Positions 26,447 through 34,866 of a stretch of DNA of 64,000 nt are shown here, in pieces. A program made the position numbers and the translations under genes. The notes beneath the pieces were generated by a model. It ran no database searches and had not been told where the DNA came from. It was given only the letters and a program-made list of their open reading frames with translations. The DNA lies in NCBI RefSeq assembly GCF_900230185.1, contig NZ_OCSR01000002.1, forward strand, positions 4,030,001-4,094,000. The letters are read 5' to 3'. Within the stretch, counting starts at the first letter, position 1. Each line of letters begins with the position of its first letter. The stretch is from Burkholderia sp. OK233. GTDB taxonomy: Bacteria; Pseudomonadota; Gammaproteobacteria; Burkholderiales; Burkholderiaceae.

Positions 26447-26465
26447 GACCCTGCATAGCAGGGTC
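26447..26465 (+). other. Hairpin in the leader of the DUF1254 gene
   Basis: GACCCTG-CATAG-CAGGGTC is a perfect 7-bp stem with a 5-base loop, ending 18 bases before the GTG start and just ahead of the ACGGAG ribosome binding site. It could tune translation or be a regulator site. The rest of the 257-base gap after the SDR gene shows no gene. Confidence 0.4.
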
Positions 26466-26483
26466 AATTTGACGGAGAACTCT

Positions 26484-27842
26484 GTGAAAACGTCCAAGTG
26501 GATTTCTTGCTGGATCGCGGCTGGTTTGATCGGGTTGGGCGTCGCGGCCTGCAGTTCATCCGGTACATCGCCGAACAACAGTGCAGCCGCGAGCGAAGCA
26601 ATTCCCACGGATGACCAGATTGTGTCTGCGTGGGACTATCTTTACGGGCGCTACCTGGTTTTGCAGCAAGAAAATTACGACATCAATGTCGAGAAGGTCG
26701 GCTGCAACAAGATCAAATACAATCCGCTGGGATCAGCCCAGTTTGTGAATCCAAACCTCGACGTTGCCTATCTTGAGGCATGGCTCGCCGCTGACAGTAA
26801 TCATGCCGTCATCCTGAACGTGCCTCGAGTCAAGGGTCGTTACTACACGGCAGAGTTGCTCGACGGATGGGGTGAAGTTATCACCAACATCAACGAGCGA
26901 ACCTACCCTGACCATCCGTACGGAAAGTTCGCCCTGGTGATCAAAGGCACCAATCCGCCGGTGCCATCTGATGCGGTCAAAATCGAGTTGCCCTCTGCCA
27001 AGGCGAAGTTGCTGGCACGCGTGGAACTTAAGGGATCTCCGAAGACCGCAGTGCGCCTGCAACACCAGTTCACGGTGCAAGCTTCTCCTGACATCGCGAT
27101 TGATCCGCCCTTTGCGGTACCGGCCTTCACACCGACTGCGCCAATCCGCGCTGAGATTTTCGATCACGTTACCGAGGTACTGGCCACTTATCCGGACGCC
27201 ATGCCGAAGGCACCGGAGTACCAGGCGGCAGCAATCAACGTGGCCAATTACATGAAGGGCAATGACGGCGCCCGCAAGCGTGTCGACGATGTGATCCGGA
27301 CCAAGGCGATTCCTGGTTTTCTGGCAGGTGCAAAGGGCTTCGGCACACAGAAGGGTGGTTGGTCCGTCACTTACGTGGCCGGCCACTTTGGCAATGACGT
27401 GATGGCGCGTGACCTCATCAACTACGGCGGGCTATGGGCAAACGCCATCAGCGAGGCAATCTATTTTATAGGTCAGACAGACGGCGACAAGCAACCGCTT
27501 GATGGCAGCAAGACCTATGAGATCCGGTTTGCTAAAGGCGAAAAGCCGGACGCGCATGTGAGTGGATTCTGGTCAGTCTCGCTGTACAGTGTGCCGGACT
27601 ACCGCGTGGTGCCCAACGCGTTACACCGCTATAACCTGAATAACGTGTCCCATCTGAAGGCCAACGCGGACGGCAGCACGAGTATCTGGCTGGCGCCAGT
27701 GCGGCCCAGGAATGTGCCACAAAGCAATTGGCTGCCCACGCCTGAGGGCAAGGGATTCTCGCTGAATTTCCGCGCGTATGTGCCGAAGCAGGAAGTCCAG
27801 CAAGGTGAATGGTTCCCAGCACCGATCATGGCGGTGCAATAA
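26484..27842 (+). CDS. DUF1254/DUF1214 lipoprotein
   Basis: 452 aa from the GTG at 26484, placed by ACGGAGAA; the TTG at 26469 is inside that site. Signal peptide with lipobox GVAACS. The DUF1254 part (about residues 40-180) includes YLYGRYLVLQ, NPNLDVAYLEAWL and GRYYTAELLDGWGEV; the DUF1214 part (about 310-445) includes HVSGFWSVSLYSVPDYRVVPN. Proteins with this pair are widespread in proteobacteria and often annotated by domain only; function unknown. Base composition is lower in GC than most flanking genes, suggesting acquisition. A hairpin follows the stop. Confidence 0.85.
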   Translation: MKTSKWISCWIAAGLIGLGVAACSSSGTSPNNSAAASEAIPTDDQIVSAWDYLYGRYLVLQQENYDINVEKVGCNKIKYNPLGSAQFVNPNLDVAYLEAWLAADSNHAVILNVPRVKGRYYTAELLDGWGEVITNINERTYPDHPYGKFALVIKGTNPPVPSDAVKIELPSAKAKLLARVELKGSPKTAVRLQHQFTVQASPDIAIDPPFAVPAFTPTAPIRAEIFDHVTEVLATYPDAMPKAPEYQAAAINVANYMKGNDGARKRVDDVIRTKAIPGFLAGAKGFGTQKGGWSVTYVAGHFGNDVMARDLINYGGLWANAISEAIYFIGQTDGDKQPLDGSKTYEIRFAKGEKPDAHVSGFWSVSLYSVPDYRVVPNALHRYNLNNVSHLKANADGSTSIWLAPVRPRNVPQSNWLPTPEGKGFSLNFRAYVPKQEVQQGEWFPAPIMAVQ

Positions 27843-27869
27843 GCCGTCAGGCAGTAAACCTAATCGGTG

Positions 27870-27904
27870 TTCAGCCTGTTCGAGCATCGCGCGGACAGGC
27901 TGAA
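27870..27904 (+). terminator. Terminator-like hairpin after the DUF1254 gene
   Basis: A perfect 10-bp stem (27870-27879 TTCAGCCTGT with 27895-27904 ACAGGCTGAA) and a 15-base loop, 27 bases after the stop. There is no clear T run, so termination may need Rho or the structure may only stabilise the transcript. Confidence 0.45.
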
Positions 27905-28089
27905 TCTCGTCTCGGGTCCATCGACTATTCTCAATAGGCTACGCCGCACGGGGCTTTAAACGGCGAGCGTGCGTTGCCATGAATGTCTGCTTCAGCCGGT
28001 GTCGAGGGCTGCTTAGGTCGATCACGGCCGCTGGCGTCCGGCGGAGGCCGACCATCAACGTGCTGACCAGCACGCCAGCGTTCAAAATC

Positions 28090-28126
28090 ACGACATTTCT
28101 ATCTGGCTAGAACACGACATTTCTAA
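28090..28126. mobile_element. Possible end of an ISNCY-like element
   Basis: The stretch CGACATTTCTATCTGGCTAG followed by AACACGACATTTCTA resembles the terminus next to the broken ISNCY transposase at 31487-31517 (GGACATTTCTATGTAGCTAA then AAGCGGACATTA), in the same orientation and with the same two-copy GACATT pattern. No matching transposase is visible beside it. The surrounding 27905-28131 bases carry no recognisable gene. Confidence 0.35.
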
Positions 28127-28131
28127 AGAGC

Positions 28132-28351
28132 CCTGACACAGACGAAGCGACGGAGGGCGGCGGTGGCGATCCATTGATCTGGCCTGAAAACCTCGAAGCC
28201 ACCAAACGGGCCGCTATGGCCACCCTGGGGTAGCCTAGCGCCTGACCTTAAGCAGCAGGTTCTGGACGAATGGCAGGGCGCTATACAAGCGGGCTGTATC
28301 CGTTACCCGGCGAAATTCTTCGCCAGCATAGTCAATGACGCCAAGAGATGA
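28132..28351 (+). pseudogene. Frameshifted fragment of a mobile-element-type protein
   Basis: Frame one reads PDTDEATEGGGGDPLIWPEN then LEATKRAAMATLG and a stop at 28231; a +1 frame then reads LKQQVLDEWQGAIQAGCIRY and PAKFFASIVNDAKR before TGA at 28349. The two parts look like one protein with decay between them. The QQVLDEWQGA block reminds me of conserved proteins on integrative elements and plasmids, but I am not sure of the family. Confidence 0.4.
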
Positions 28352-28680
28352 AATGCTGAATGCGCTGCGCCCACGCTGACTCACTCATGTAAGCGCACCT
28401 TGCAACGCCGTAGCTGGAAGTCCGGACACACAAAGAAAGCGGCGCCGCCGGCCGGGTGTCGGGACGCCGCCTGAATCACACACTCGCAGGACTCGGGAGA
28501 CCGCACGAGTGACTTGAAGGTATCGTTCGCCGCCGCTCGCTTCAAGACGAAAAATCTTCGTTTGTAACGAGGGCAAAAGCATTATTTACATCATTTAATC
28601 TGATGACTTCGCTACGCAACCGGCCACGATGGTCCTTTAGCGTGGGCGCGCGACGGTCGCGGTTTTTGGAATTTACAAAA
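28352..28680. other. Region without a recognisable gene
   Basis: No supported gene, RNA or repeat. Base composition swings from GC-rich (about 28430-28480) to clearly AT-rich (about 28560-28605 and 28660-28700), as expected for a patchwork of acquired fragments. Confidence 0.4.
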
Positions 28681-29067
28681 TCAAAAATTTCTTACAAAAC
28701 TGCTCATCGGTTGAATCCGACCAACAACGTATTCCGGGTCATCGTGCATCAGATTTTCCTGGAAACCAGGATTTCCTTCAGTGCATCGGCGTAACGTAAT
28801 CCGCACACCGCAATTCCCCCGAGTGCAAATTTTTGTGCGTCCCAGTTCGACCCCCGCCTCGCCTGGCGCAGATCCCTGTTGGATCGTGTATGCCCATGCT
28901 GGGTCCACGATCTCACAATTCAATTGGGGGTTCGGTCTAACAGGCACAGCGAATGCTTCATCTGCATTCGTGTCGTCGCCAACTGTGGAGTCATCGTGGA
29001 AAAGCACGCCGTTTGGCGAATCCGGCCACCCGTCCGGATTCGCCAGGAAGATGGCGAGCGTGTTCAT
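28681..29067 (-). CDS. Hypothetical protein, weakly supported
   Basis: 128 aa, starting MNTLAIFLANPDGWPDSPNG, with a mixed soluble composition and four cysteines, including CTRGNCG. No signal peptide, membrane segment or familiar motif. The ribosome binding site is weak. A competing plus-strand frame (28781-29284) covers much of it and is no better supported. It may be a fragment left from a mobile element. I do not recognise it. Confidence 0.3.
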   Translation of the reverse strand: MNTLAIFLANPDGWPDSPNGVLFHDDSTVGDDTNADEAFAVPVRPNPQLNCEIVDPAWAYTIQQGSAPGEAGVELGRTKICTRGNCGVRITLRRCTEGNPGFQENLMHDDPEYVVGRIQPMSSFVRNF

Positions 29068-29192
29068 AGCTCAAAGGCTTACGATAGAAAACCTGGTACA
29101 CCGCTCCCATTGCCATGGCGGAACCAGGGGGCGAACACGCAGAACGGTCCCGCGGCTCATTTCGATGAGCACTCCGCGAGGGGGGAGGGCAC

Positions 29193-30179
29193 ATGAACGT
29201 AGTAAATGGAAGGATCAGACGAACCGATCCGAAGCGTGTTGTAATGTTCAGACCGGCCGAGCTTGCGCATTCGGGTGCAGGTAGCCCGGATTCAGGCATC
29301 AAGGCCGCACCGCCTGCGCGGGGCAGACGCCTTGCGCTTTGGGTTGCGTCGGCAAGCGCATTGGCTGTCGGGGTCATGGGTATCGTCGCGTATGGCGATC
29401 GGTTCGACGATGATCAGGCGCTCGGGATCATCGGATCCACGTCGCCAGCGCAACACACGTCTTGGTCCGGTCATGTCGCGCTACCATCGTCACCCCCCGC
29501 TCGCGGAACTGCGGTTGCCAGTGCTGAGCTTGCCCCGCCTGTGTCTTCCGCTCCGTCCGATCACCGCGCTGGACCTACTCCGGATCCTGCTGCGCCGCAG
29601 TCGGTTACACGAGGGCCTGGTCGAGCAAGCTATGCCGCCACACAGAATCGCCGCCATTGGGCGCCGCACGTGAGAGCAATCGCGCGGCATGCGCCCGAGA
29701 TCATCCTACCCACATCGCCAGCGCAACAAGCGTCTTCGTCCGGTCATGTCGAGAGATCATCGTCACTTCCTGCCCCGGAAACTGCGATTGACAGTGCTGA
29801 GCTCGCCCCGCCCGCTTCGTTCGATCAGCGCGGTGCACCTTCTCCGAATTCTGCTTCACTACAGCTGGCTGAAGGACAGCCTGCAGGCGGTCACGGCGGA
29901 GGTGGTTCGGGCGCAGGCGGTTCAGGCGCAGGCGGTTCGGGCGCAGGCGGTTCGGGTGCGGGCGGTTCGGGCGCAGGCGGTTCGGGTGCAGGCGGTTCAG
30001 GCGCAGGCGGTTCGGGCGCGGGCGGTTCGGGTGCGGGCGGTTCGGGTGCAGGCGGTTCGGGCGCAGGCGGTCACGGCGCAGGCGGTCACGGCGGAGGCGG
30101 GAACGGCGGGGGCGGAAACGGCGGAGGCGGAAACGGCGGAGGCGGGAACGGCGGAGGCGGGAACGGCGGGTCAAGGTAA
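29193..30179 (+). CDS. Glycine-rich repeat protein with one membrane segment
   Basis: 328 aa with a strong GAGGGGGGAGGG site before the ATG. A short basic cytoplasmic N-terminus leads to one hydrophobic segment about residues 46-66, so the rest is probably periplasmic or surface-exposed. The middle has two imperfect copies of one module (STSPAQHTSWSGHVALPSS and PTSPAQQASSSGHVERSSS, each followed by SAELAPP). The last 95 residues are pentapeptide repeats: 11 SGAGG, then HGAGG, HGGGG and NGGGG units. I recognise no family. Proline/serine- and glycine-rich parts suggest a flexible stalk or surface polymer. Flanked by mobile fragments. Confidence 0.6.
   Translation: MNVVNGRIRRTDPKRVVMFRPAELAHSGAGSPDSGIKAAPPARGRRLALWVASASALAVGVMGIVAYGDRFDDDQALGIIGSTSPAQHTSWSGHVALPSSPPARGTAVASAELAPPVSSAPSDHRAGPTPDPAAPQSVTRGPGRASYAATQNRRHWAPHVRAIARHAPEIILPTSPAQQASSSGHVERSSSLPAPETAIDSAELAPPASFDQRGAPSPNSASLQLAEGQPAGGHGGGGSGAGGSGAGGSGAGGSGAGGSGAGGSGAGGSGAGGSGAGGSGAGGSGAGGSGAGGHGAGGHGGGGNGGGGNGGGGNGGGGNGGGGNGGSR
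29889..30177. repeat. 15-bp tandem repeat array inside the glycine-rich gene
   Basis: About 19 in-frame units of 15 bases, consensus GGTTCGGGCGCAGGC, drifting at the 3' end to GGAAACGGCGGAGGC. Unit length is a multiple of three, so copy-number change keeps the frame. Most differences between units are at third codon positions. This array also creates long shadow frames on both strands. Confidence 0.95.
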
Positions 30180-30468
30180 TCGGCAGCCTTGTTTTCAGCC
30201 GCCCTTTCGTGCAAGAGACGAAGGTCATGGCGGCTACCGAACGGGTAATCCCGATTGTATGGAACATGAAGCCGTGAGATCCGTTGCGTATGTCCATCTC
30301 TCTAGCGGAAGCTCCGATGACTGTATGCAACCGGCCGCCCAGTTCGGGGCAACACTGAGAGACGAATGTCAGCTGCCGAAGTGCATCGGCCATATGAGCG
30401 TCCATTTGCTCAGGTAGAGGAATGACGGGAACTGGCCGGACACACCCATTGCGATCGGTGGAAGCCGC

Positions 30469-30960
30469 TCAAGCTGCGACGGCCGCCCGTTTAATACTGT
30501 AGGGATTGAACCGCACGACCTCGTCGCCAATCCACTCATTGAGCTGCGTAAAACGGCGTTGCAGCGGTTCGATTTCGTTGGCCCCGAACACCTCGGCCGC
30601 TGTGTCTGCGGCGCCAAATCCGCCCGTGTTGCTCGGCACCACGCCGATAAGCTGCGGCGGTACGCGGTGCGCGGCGAGCAGGTCGTCGCGAGTCACGTTC
30701 TTGATGTTGAAAAACTCGTCTTTCGCCGTGACCTCGGACACCGGGATTAGCTGAATCCCTTCCTTTTTCCCGTTAGGTGCGTACATGAAGAGGTTCCGGA
30801 AATTGCCCGGTCCCTTGCTGTTTTTCAACGCCTCGCGCAAAGCATCGGCGTCTTCCTGTTTCTGGGCTGCATCTGTCATGTACAGGATGAACCCGGCGTG
30901 AGATCCGTTTTCATGGTAGCGCCAACGAAACAGCGTCGCCGACTCGTTCAGCCATGCCGC
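30469..30960 (-). pseudogene. P2-like phage portal protein, C-terminal fragment
   Basis: The last 160 or so codons read WLNESATLFRWRYHENGSHA and GFILYMTDAAQKQEDADALR, then KGPGNFRNLFMYAPNGKKEG, DEFFNIKNVTRDDLLAAHRV and PPQLIGVVPSNTGGFGAADT. This is the C-terminal half of the P2 gpQ-type portal family with an apparently natural end. The N-terminal half is missing and is replaced in frame by transposase sequence. No other phage structural gene is in the window. Confidence 0.85.
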
Positions 30961-31516
30961 ATGCAGCGCCATCAGCCGGCTGGTCGCATCGTCGACATAC
31001 ACCAGCAGCGTGCAGGCTGGCGCCCGTTGCTCGAACCAGCGGTGATCGCTGCCGTCGATCTGCACCAGCTCGCCCACGCAGGCCCGACGACTGCGCAACT
31101 GATGGATCTTCGGCGGTCGCTGCCGGCGCGGCACCCACAGACCCGCATCCATCATCAGCCGCCTGACCGTCTCCCTGGCGAGCCGGATGCCGTGACATTC
31201 GACCAGCTTCTCGCAGGCCAGCGTCGGCCCAAAATCGGCGTAGCGTTCACGCACCAGCGCCATCGCCCGCGCACGGACATCCACCGGCAGTTCGCGGTCC
31301 ACGATGCCGTGACAGCAGTCCCGAGGCACCCTGGCTGCGATAGCGCACCGTCAGCCGCTCAACCTGTCGCCGGCTCAGATGGAGCCGTTCTGCGGCCTGC
31401 CACGTCATCAGCATGCCGTCGACCACCGACTGGATCGTCCTGAGCCGGTCAACCTCGCGCATCGTCATGGTGATCGTCCCGGATGCGGACATTTCTATGT
31501 AGCTAAAAGCGGACAT
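30955..31516 (-). pseudogene. ISNCY-family transposase, frameshifted and truncated
   Basis: From the minus-strand start region, MTMREVDRLRTIQSVVDGML, then MTWQAAERLHLSRRQVERLT and SGLLSRHRG match the helix-turn-helix head of ISNCY transposases. A shift near 31300 moves to RARAMALVRERYADFGPTLA, and later VGELVQIDGSDHRWFEQRAP and YVDDATSRLMALH, the start of the DDE core with its first Asp. The frame then runs straight into phage portal sequence near 30960, so the catalytic core is lost. IS-end-like repeats at 31487-31517 mark its 5' edge. Confidence 0.8.
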
Positions 31517-31860
31517 TACCGTCTAGCCACTACAAGCTTGATTGTTGATAATTTATCTTATGTCAAATTGTAAATATTCGATGCCACCATCGAGCAGGCC
31601 CGGTTCGAACTCTTGGCCGCCCTCGGCAAATACGATCACCATTGTCGGGCAACTATGAACACAGCGTCGTCCTGAACGTTGGTTTCGTCAGCGTTTAACC
31701 ATCGTTGCCCTGCGGTCGCCAACCTTTGATCACAAATTTACTTCCCAACGTCAGGAAACGCCAGAAGCGTGCTTTAAGGTCGTTCCTTAAGAAAACCTTA
31801 AGCGCTCTTCGCTGCGGTGCCTCAGCCCTCACCCGAAACTATCGGTCAGCTTGCATTTGC
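31517..31860. other. Region without a gene before the second FecI-type module
   Basis: No supported gene. It begins AT-rich (31530-31580) beside the IS end. A short frame near 31580-31660 (ATIEQARFELLAALGKYDHH) looks like the tail of a lost protein that I cannot identify. A CCTTAAGAAAACCTTAAG direct repeat occurs at about 31785-31802. Confidence 0.4.
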
Positions 31861-31893
31861 TTGACACAAGTCTATAAATGAGAATAATTGTCA
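31861..31893 (+). promoter_or_regulatory. Promoter with overlapping Fur box for the second sigma gene
   Basis: TTGACA at 31861-31866 and AATAAT at 31883-31888 (16-base spacer) form a good sigma-70 promoter. TGAGAATAATTGTCA at 31879-31893 matches the Fur 7-1-7 consensus at 12 of 14 arm positions and covers the -10. The sigma-factor GTG follows 69 bases later. Iron repression of the module is therefore expected. Confidence 0.8.
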
Positions 31894-31962
31894 TTTACGT
31901 TGTGGTGCCTTCTTATGTAATTCGCACCAAAATCCCGTTCACCCGCCGCTGGTTTCCGCATC

Positions 31963-32451
31963 GTGCCGCCATCCACTCAAATCCTCATCTCGCACTACGC
32001 CGAACTCGTCGACTTCCTGTCGCATCGAACCGGCTCACGCGAAACCGCGCAGGACTGTGTCCAGGAAACGTATCTGAAGCTGGTCGGCGTGGAAATGCCC
32101 GCAGCGCTCAAGTGCATCAAGGGCTACGTATTCCGGGTGGCGTCGAATGTCGCGATGGACTGGCATCGGCAAAACAGACGGTTGCGTGCGATGACCGAGG
32201 ACTACGCCGCCATGCGCTGTGGCGACAGCGCGCCGGACGCCGCCGAGACAGCGATCGCCAGCCAGACGGTCAAACGGCTCGAGGCCGCGATTCTCGCTCT
32301 TCCGCTGCGCACACAGCAGGCCTTCCTGCTTAATAAGCTCGAGGGCCAGACCCACAGCGAGACTGCCCTGCTCATGTCGATCTCAGTGAAAGCCGTCGAA
32401 AAGCACATGATGCGAGTGCTTCTAGCCTGCCGCATGGCGTTGAAGGATTAG
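31963..32451 (+). CDS. ECF sigma factor, FecI-like (second module)
   Basis: 162 aa from a GTG at 31963. Region 2 includes LVDFLSHRTGSRETAQDCVQ, ETYLKL, GYVFRVASNVAMDWHRQNRR; region 4 includes LPLRTQQAFLLNKLEGQTHS and ISVKAVEKHMMRVLLACR. It should activate the downstream TonB receptor and perhaps the metallophore operon. Its partner FecR, five codons' distance downstream, is broken by an IS, so its activity state in this strain is uncertain. Confidence 0.92.
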   Translation: MPPSTQILISHYAELVDFLSHRTGSRETAQDCVQETYLKLVGVEMPAALKCIKGYVFRVASNVAMDWHRQNRRLRAMTEDYAAMRCGDSAPDAAETAIASQTVKRLEAAILALPLRTQQAFLLNKLEGQTHSETALLMSISVKAVEKHMMRVLLACRMALKD

Positions 32452-33071
32452 CGGCGTGAGCGACCGCACTTCGGCAAGCCACGAATCGAACGGCACGCGC
32501 GCGCCGCGCAACCCGGCGCGCGCCGCCGCATCCGACCGGCGGCCGGATGAGCTCGAGGAAATCGCTTCGCGCTGGGTGGTGCTGAACACCGGTGGCGAAC
32601 CCAGCGAGCATGATAGGCACGCTTTCTCAGCCTGGTACGACGGCGACGTGCGCCACGCGCAGATGTACGATGAATTGCTGGATATCTGGAACAGGCTATC
32701 GGCGGTAGACGCCGGCACAATTCGCGCCAAACGGCGACGCCGCAGCGCGATGATGTCGCTGGCCATACTGGCGTTCGTGTCAGTCGGTAGCGCGCTGCTG
32801 TATCGCGATTCGCTGCGGATCGTAGCGCTCGCCGACGCCTCCTCCGGCATTGGCGAAGTGCGCACCGTCGGCCTCGCTGACGGTTCAAGCGTCGTGCTCG
32901 ACGCGCAATCGGCCATCGCGGTCGACCTGACACCCGTCGCGCGCAATATCCGTCTATTGCGTGGGCGCGCATTGTTCGAAGTGGCACACGACCCGGCGAG
33001 ACCGTTTGTGGTTCGCACCGATAACGCGGAGGCCACTGCGCTCGGTACGCGTTTCACCGTCGAAACGCTAG

Positions 33072-34407
33072 CAGGCCGGTGAAATACCTCATGTAGCGGT
33101 CATCCGGAACGCAGGCGTAAACGTTGAACGTATGTCATCAATGAGAGCGAGATGGAACGGATGCGTGGGCCAGATGGTTTTACCGAATCAATGTTCACGG
33201 TGTTGAAGCTGGACGATTTTGTGCCGAAGGACCATCCGTTGCGTCCGATTCGCACCTGGCTCAATGACGCGCTTAAACGCATGGACGATGTGTTCGCGCG
33301 GATGTACGAGGCTGACGTGAAAGGAGGTCGGCCGAGCATTGCGCCGGAGAAGCTGGTGCGAGCTCTTTTGCTGCAGGTGCTGTACTCAATTCGTAGCGAG
33401 CGCATGCTGGTGGAACAGATTTCCTACAATATGTTGTTCCGCTGGTTCGTCGGCCTGCCGATGGACGGGACCGTGTGGGACCACTCGACGTTCAGCAAGA
33501 ACCGCGACCGGTTGCTCGAACACGATGTGCTGGTGTTGCTCTTCAACGAGACAGTCGAGACCGCGCGCGAGCGCGGATATCTTTCTGGGGAGCACTTTAG
33601 CGTCGACGGCACGTTGATTCAGGCATGGGCCGGGCACAAGAGCTTTGTGCCCAAGGCAAGTCCGGACAAAGAAGACAGGCCTCCTGACGAACCGCCCGCG
33701 CCGAATGACAACTGGCATGGACAGAAGCGCAGTAACGAGACGCACCAATCCACGACGGACGAGCAGGCGCGCCTGTTTCGTAAGAGCAAAGGAACCGGAG
33801 CGATGCTCTGTTATATGGGCCACGTGCTGACCGACAACCGGCACGGCCTGGTGGTCAACGCACAGGTGACGCTGGCGACGGGCACCGCCGAGCGCGACGC
33901 GGCCGGGCAGATGCTTGCTGATGCCGCGAGTGTTGCGTCGCGTGCCATCACGGTCGGTGCGGACAAGAACTACGACACCGCCGGCTTCGTCGGCAGTTGT
34001 CGCGCGAATCGTGTCACGCCGCATGTGGCGCAAAACGATGGTCGTCCAGGAGGCTCAGCAATTGACGAGCGAACTACGCGCTGGCCGGGTTACGCGGTCA
34101 GCCAGCAAAAACGTAAACGCATTGAGCAGGTGTTCGGATGGGGCAAGACAGTCGGACGAATTCGACAAGCGATGTATCGAGGACTTGAACGCGTAGACCA
34201 GCTCTTCGTGCTGACGCAGGTCGGCTACAACCTGACGCGTATGCGCACACTTGCCGGTTAAGGGGCAGGAAGCAATGGATAACATCGATATGGCGAACCC
34301 GCGAGCAACGTCGAATGCCCGCAACGTGTTCCGCGTTTCAAAAGTGCGAACCCAGCATCCGTCGTAATGCATCTGGGCGCATCAACGACGGATATTTCAA
34401 CGGCCTG
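33072..34407 (+). mobile_element. Complete IS5-family insertion sequence, 1336 bp
   Basis: Left end CAGGCCGGTGAAATACC and right end (reverse complement) CAGGCCGTTGAAATATC match at 15 of 17 bases. Flanks carry a 4-bp CTAG target duplication at 33068-33071 and 34408-34411, as expected for IS5-type transposition. One intact transposase gene fills it, reading with the host operon. The remaining 146 bases at the right end hold no other gene. Confidence 0.93.
33152..34261 (+). CDS. IS5-family transposase
   Basis: 369 aa, apparently intact. N-terminal DUF772-type domain about residues 15-125 (VLKLDDFVPKDHPLRPIRTW, VRALLLQVLYSIRSERMLVE), then the DDE core: HFSVDGTLIQAWAGHKSF for the first Asp, AITVGADKNYDTAGFV for the second, and KRIEQVFGWGKT for the Glu. 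A Pro/Asp-rich linker about residues 170-200 is normal for the group. The element should be mobile. Confidence 0.92.
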   Translation: MERMRGPDGFTESMFTVLKLDDFVPKDHPLRPIRTWLNDALKRMDDVFARMYEADVKGGRPSIAPEKLVRALLLQVLYSIRSERMLVEQISYNMLFRWFVGLPMDGTVWDHSTFSKNRDRLLEHDVLVLLFNETVETARERGYLSGEHFSVDGTLIQAWAGHKSFVPKASPDKEDRPPDEPPAPNDNWHGQKRSNETHQSTTDEQARLFRKSKGTGAMLCYMGHVLTDNRHGLVVNAQVTLATGTAERDAAGQMLADAASVASRAITVGADKNYDTAGFVGSCRANRVTPHVAQNDGRPGGSAIDERTTRWPGYAVSQQKRKRIEQVFGWGKTVGRIRQAMYRGLERVDQLFVLTQVGYNLTRMRTLAG

Positions 34408-34866
34408 CTAGACGGTCACTCGCATGTCGCCGTGCTGCAAAGCCGCGTCGCGGTACGCTGCACGGCCTGCGACGAGCCTGCCGCCGCGCGTGTGCTGAGC
34501 CCCAATGACGAGTCCGATGTCAGCCTGCTCGGCGTGAGTTCGCCGCGAACCACGGATGCCGCCGCTATCGCAAGTTGGTCACAAGGCGCGCTGACGTTTG
34601 AAAACGTGAGTCTGCGCGATGCGTTGACCGAACTCCAGCGCTACACGCACAGGCGCATCTGGCTCGCAGACCGCAGCGCGGGCGAGCGCCGTGTGTCCGC
34701 GCTGGTCGATCCCCACCGGCCGGAGGCCGCCGTGCGCGTCATCGCCGCAGCCGCCAGACTCGACGTCCGCGCAGTGCCCGGTGTTCTGCTGGTGGGCTCG
34801 CCGAAAAATATTTTTGCACAGAGGTAGGGGGAAGCGTCTCGAGAAACGTCGTACGGGAAAGACCAC

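Larger units (their letters stand above)
32456..34827 (+). pseudogene. fecR-type regulator interrupted by an IS5-family element
   Basis: The 5' part (32456-33071, GTG start) encodes residues 1-205: cytoplasmic domain, membrane helix about 98-116 and most of the periplasmic FecR domain. The IS at 33072 adds Ala-Gly-Arg-stop, giving a 208-aa product. The 3' part (34412-34827) resumes DGHSHVAVLQSRVAVRCTAC and ends KNIFAQR. Joining the parts with one CTAG copy restores a perfect 343-aa frame, so the insertion is simple and probably recent. Missing from the truncated protein is the C-terminal domain that should contact the receptor STN domain. Confidence 0.93.

Noticed and set aside
28781..29284. 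167-aa plus-strand frame in the accessory zone
   Set aside because: No ribosome binding site, Ser/Thr/Arg-rich with no motif, and it runs into the start of the glycine-rich gene; conflicts with the slightly better minus-strand frame.
29889..30177. Repeat array considered as a CRISPR
   Set aside because: Units are contiguous 15-mers without spacers and encode pentapeptides in frame; no cas genes nearby.
29701..30405. 234-aa minus-strand Arg/Leu-rich repeat frame
   Set aside because: Created by the 15-bp tandem array of the glycine-rich gene read in antisense.
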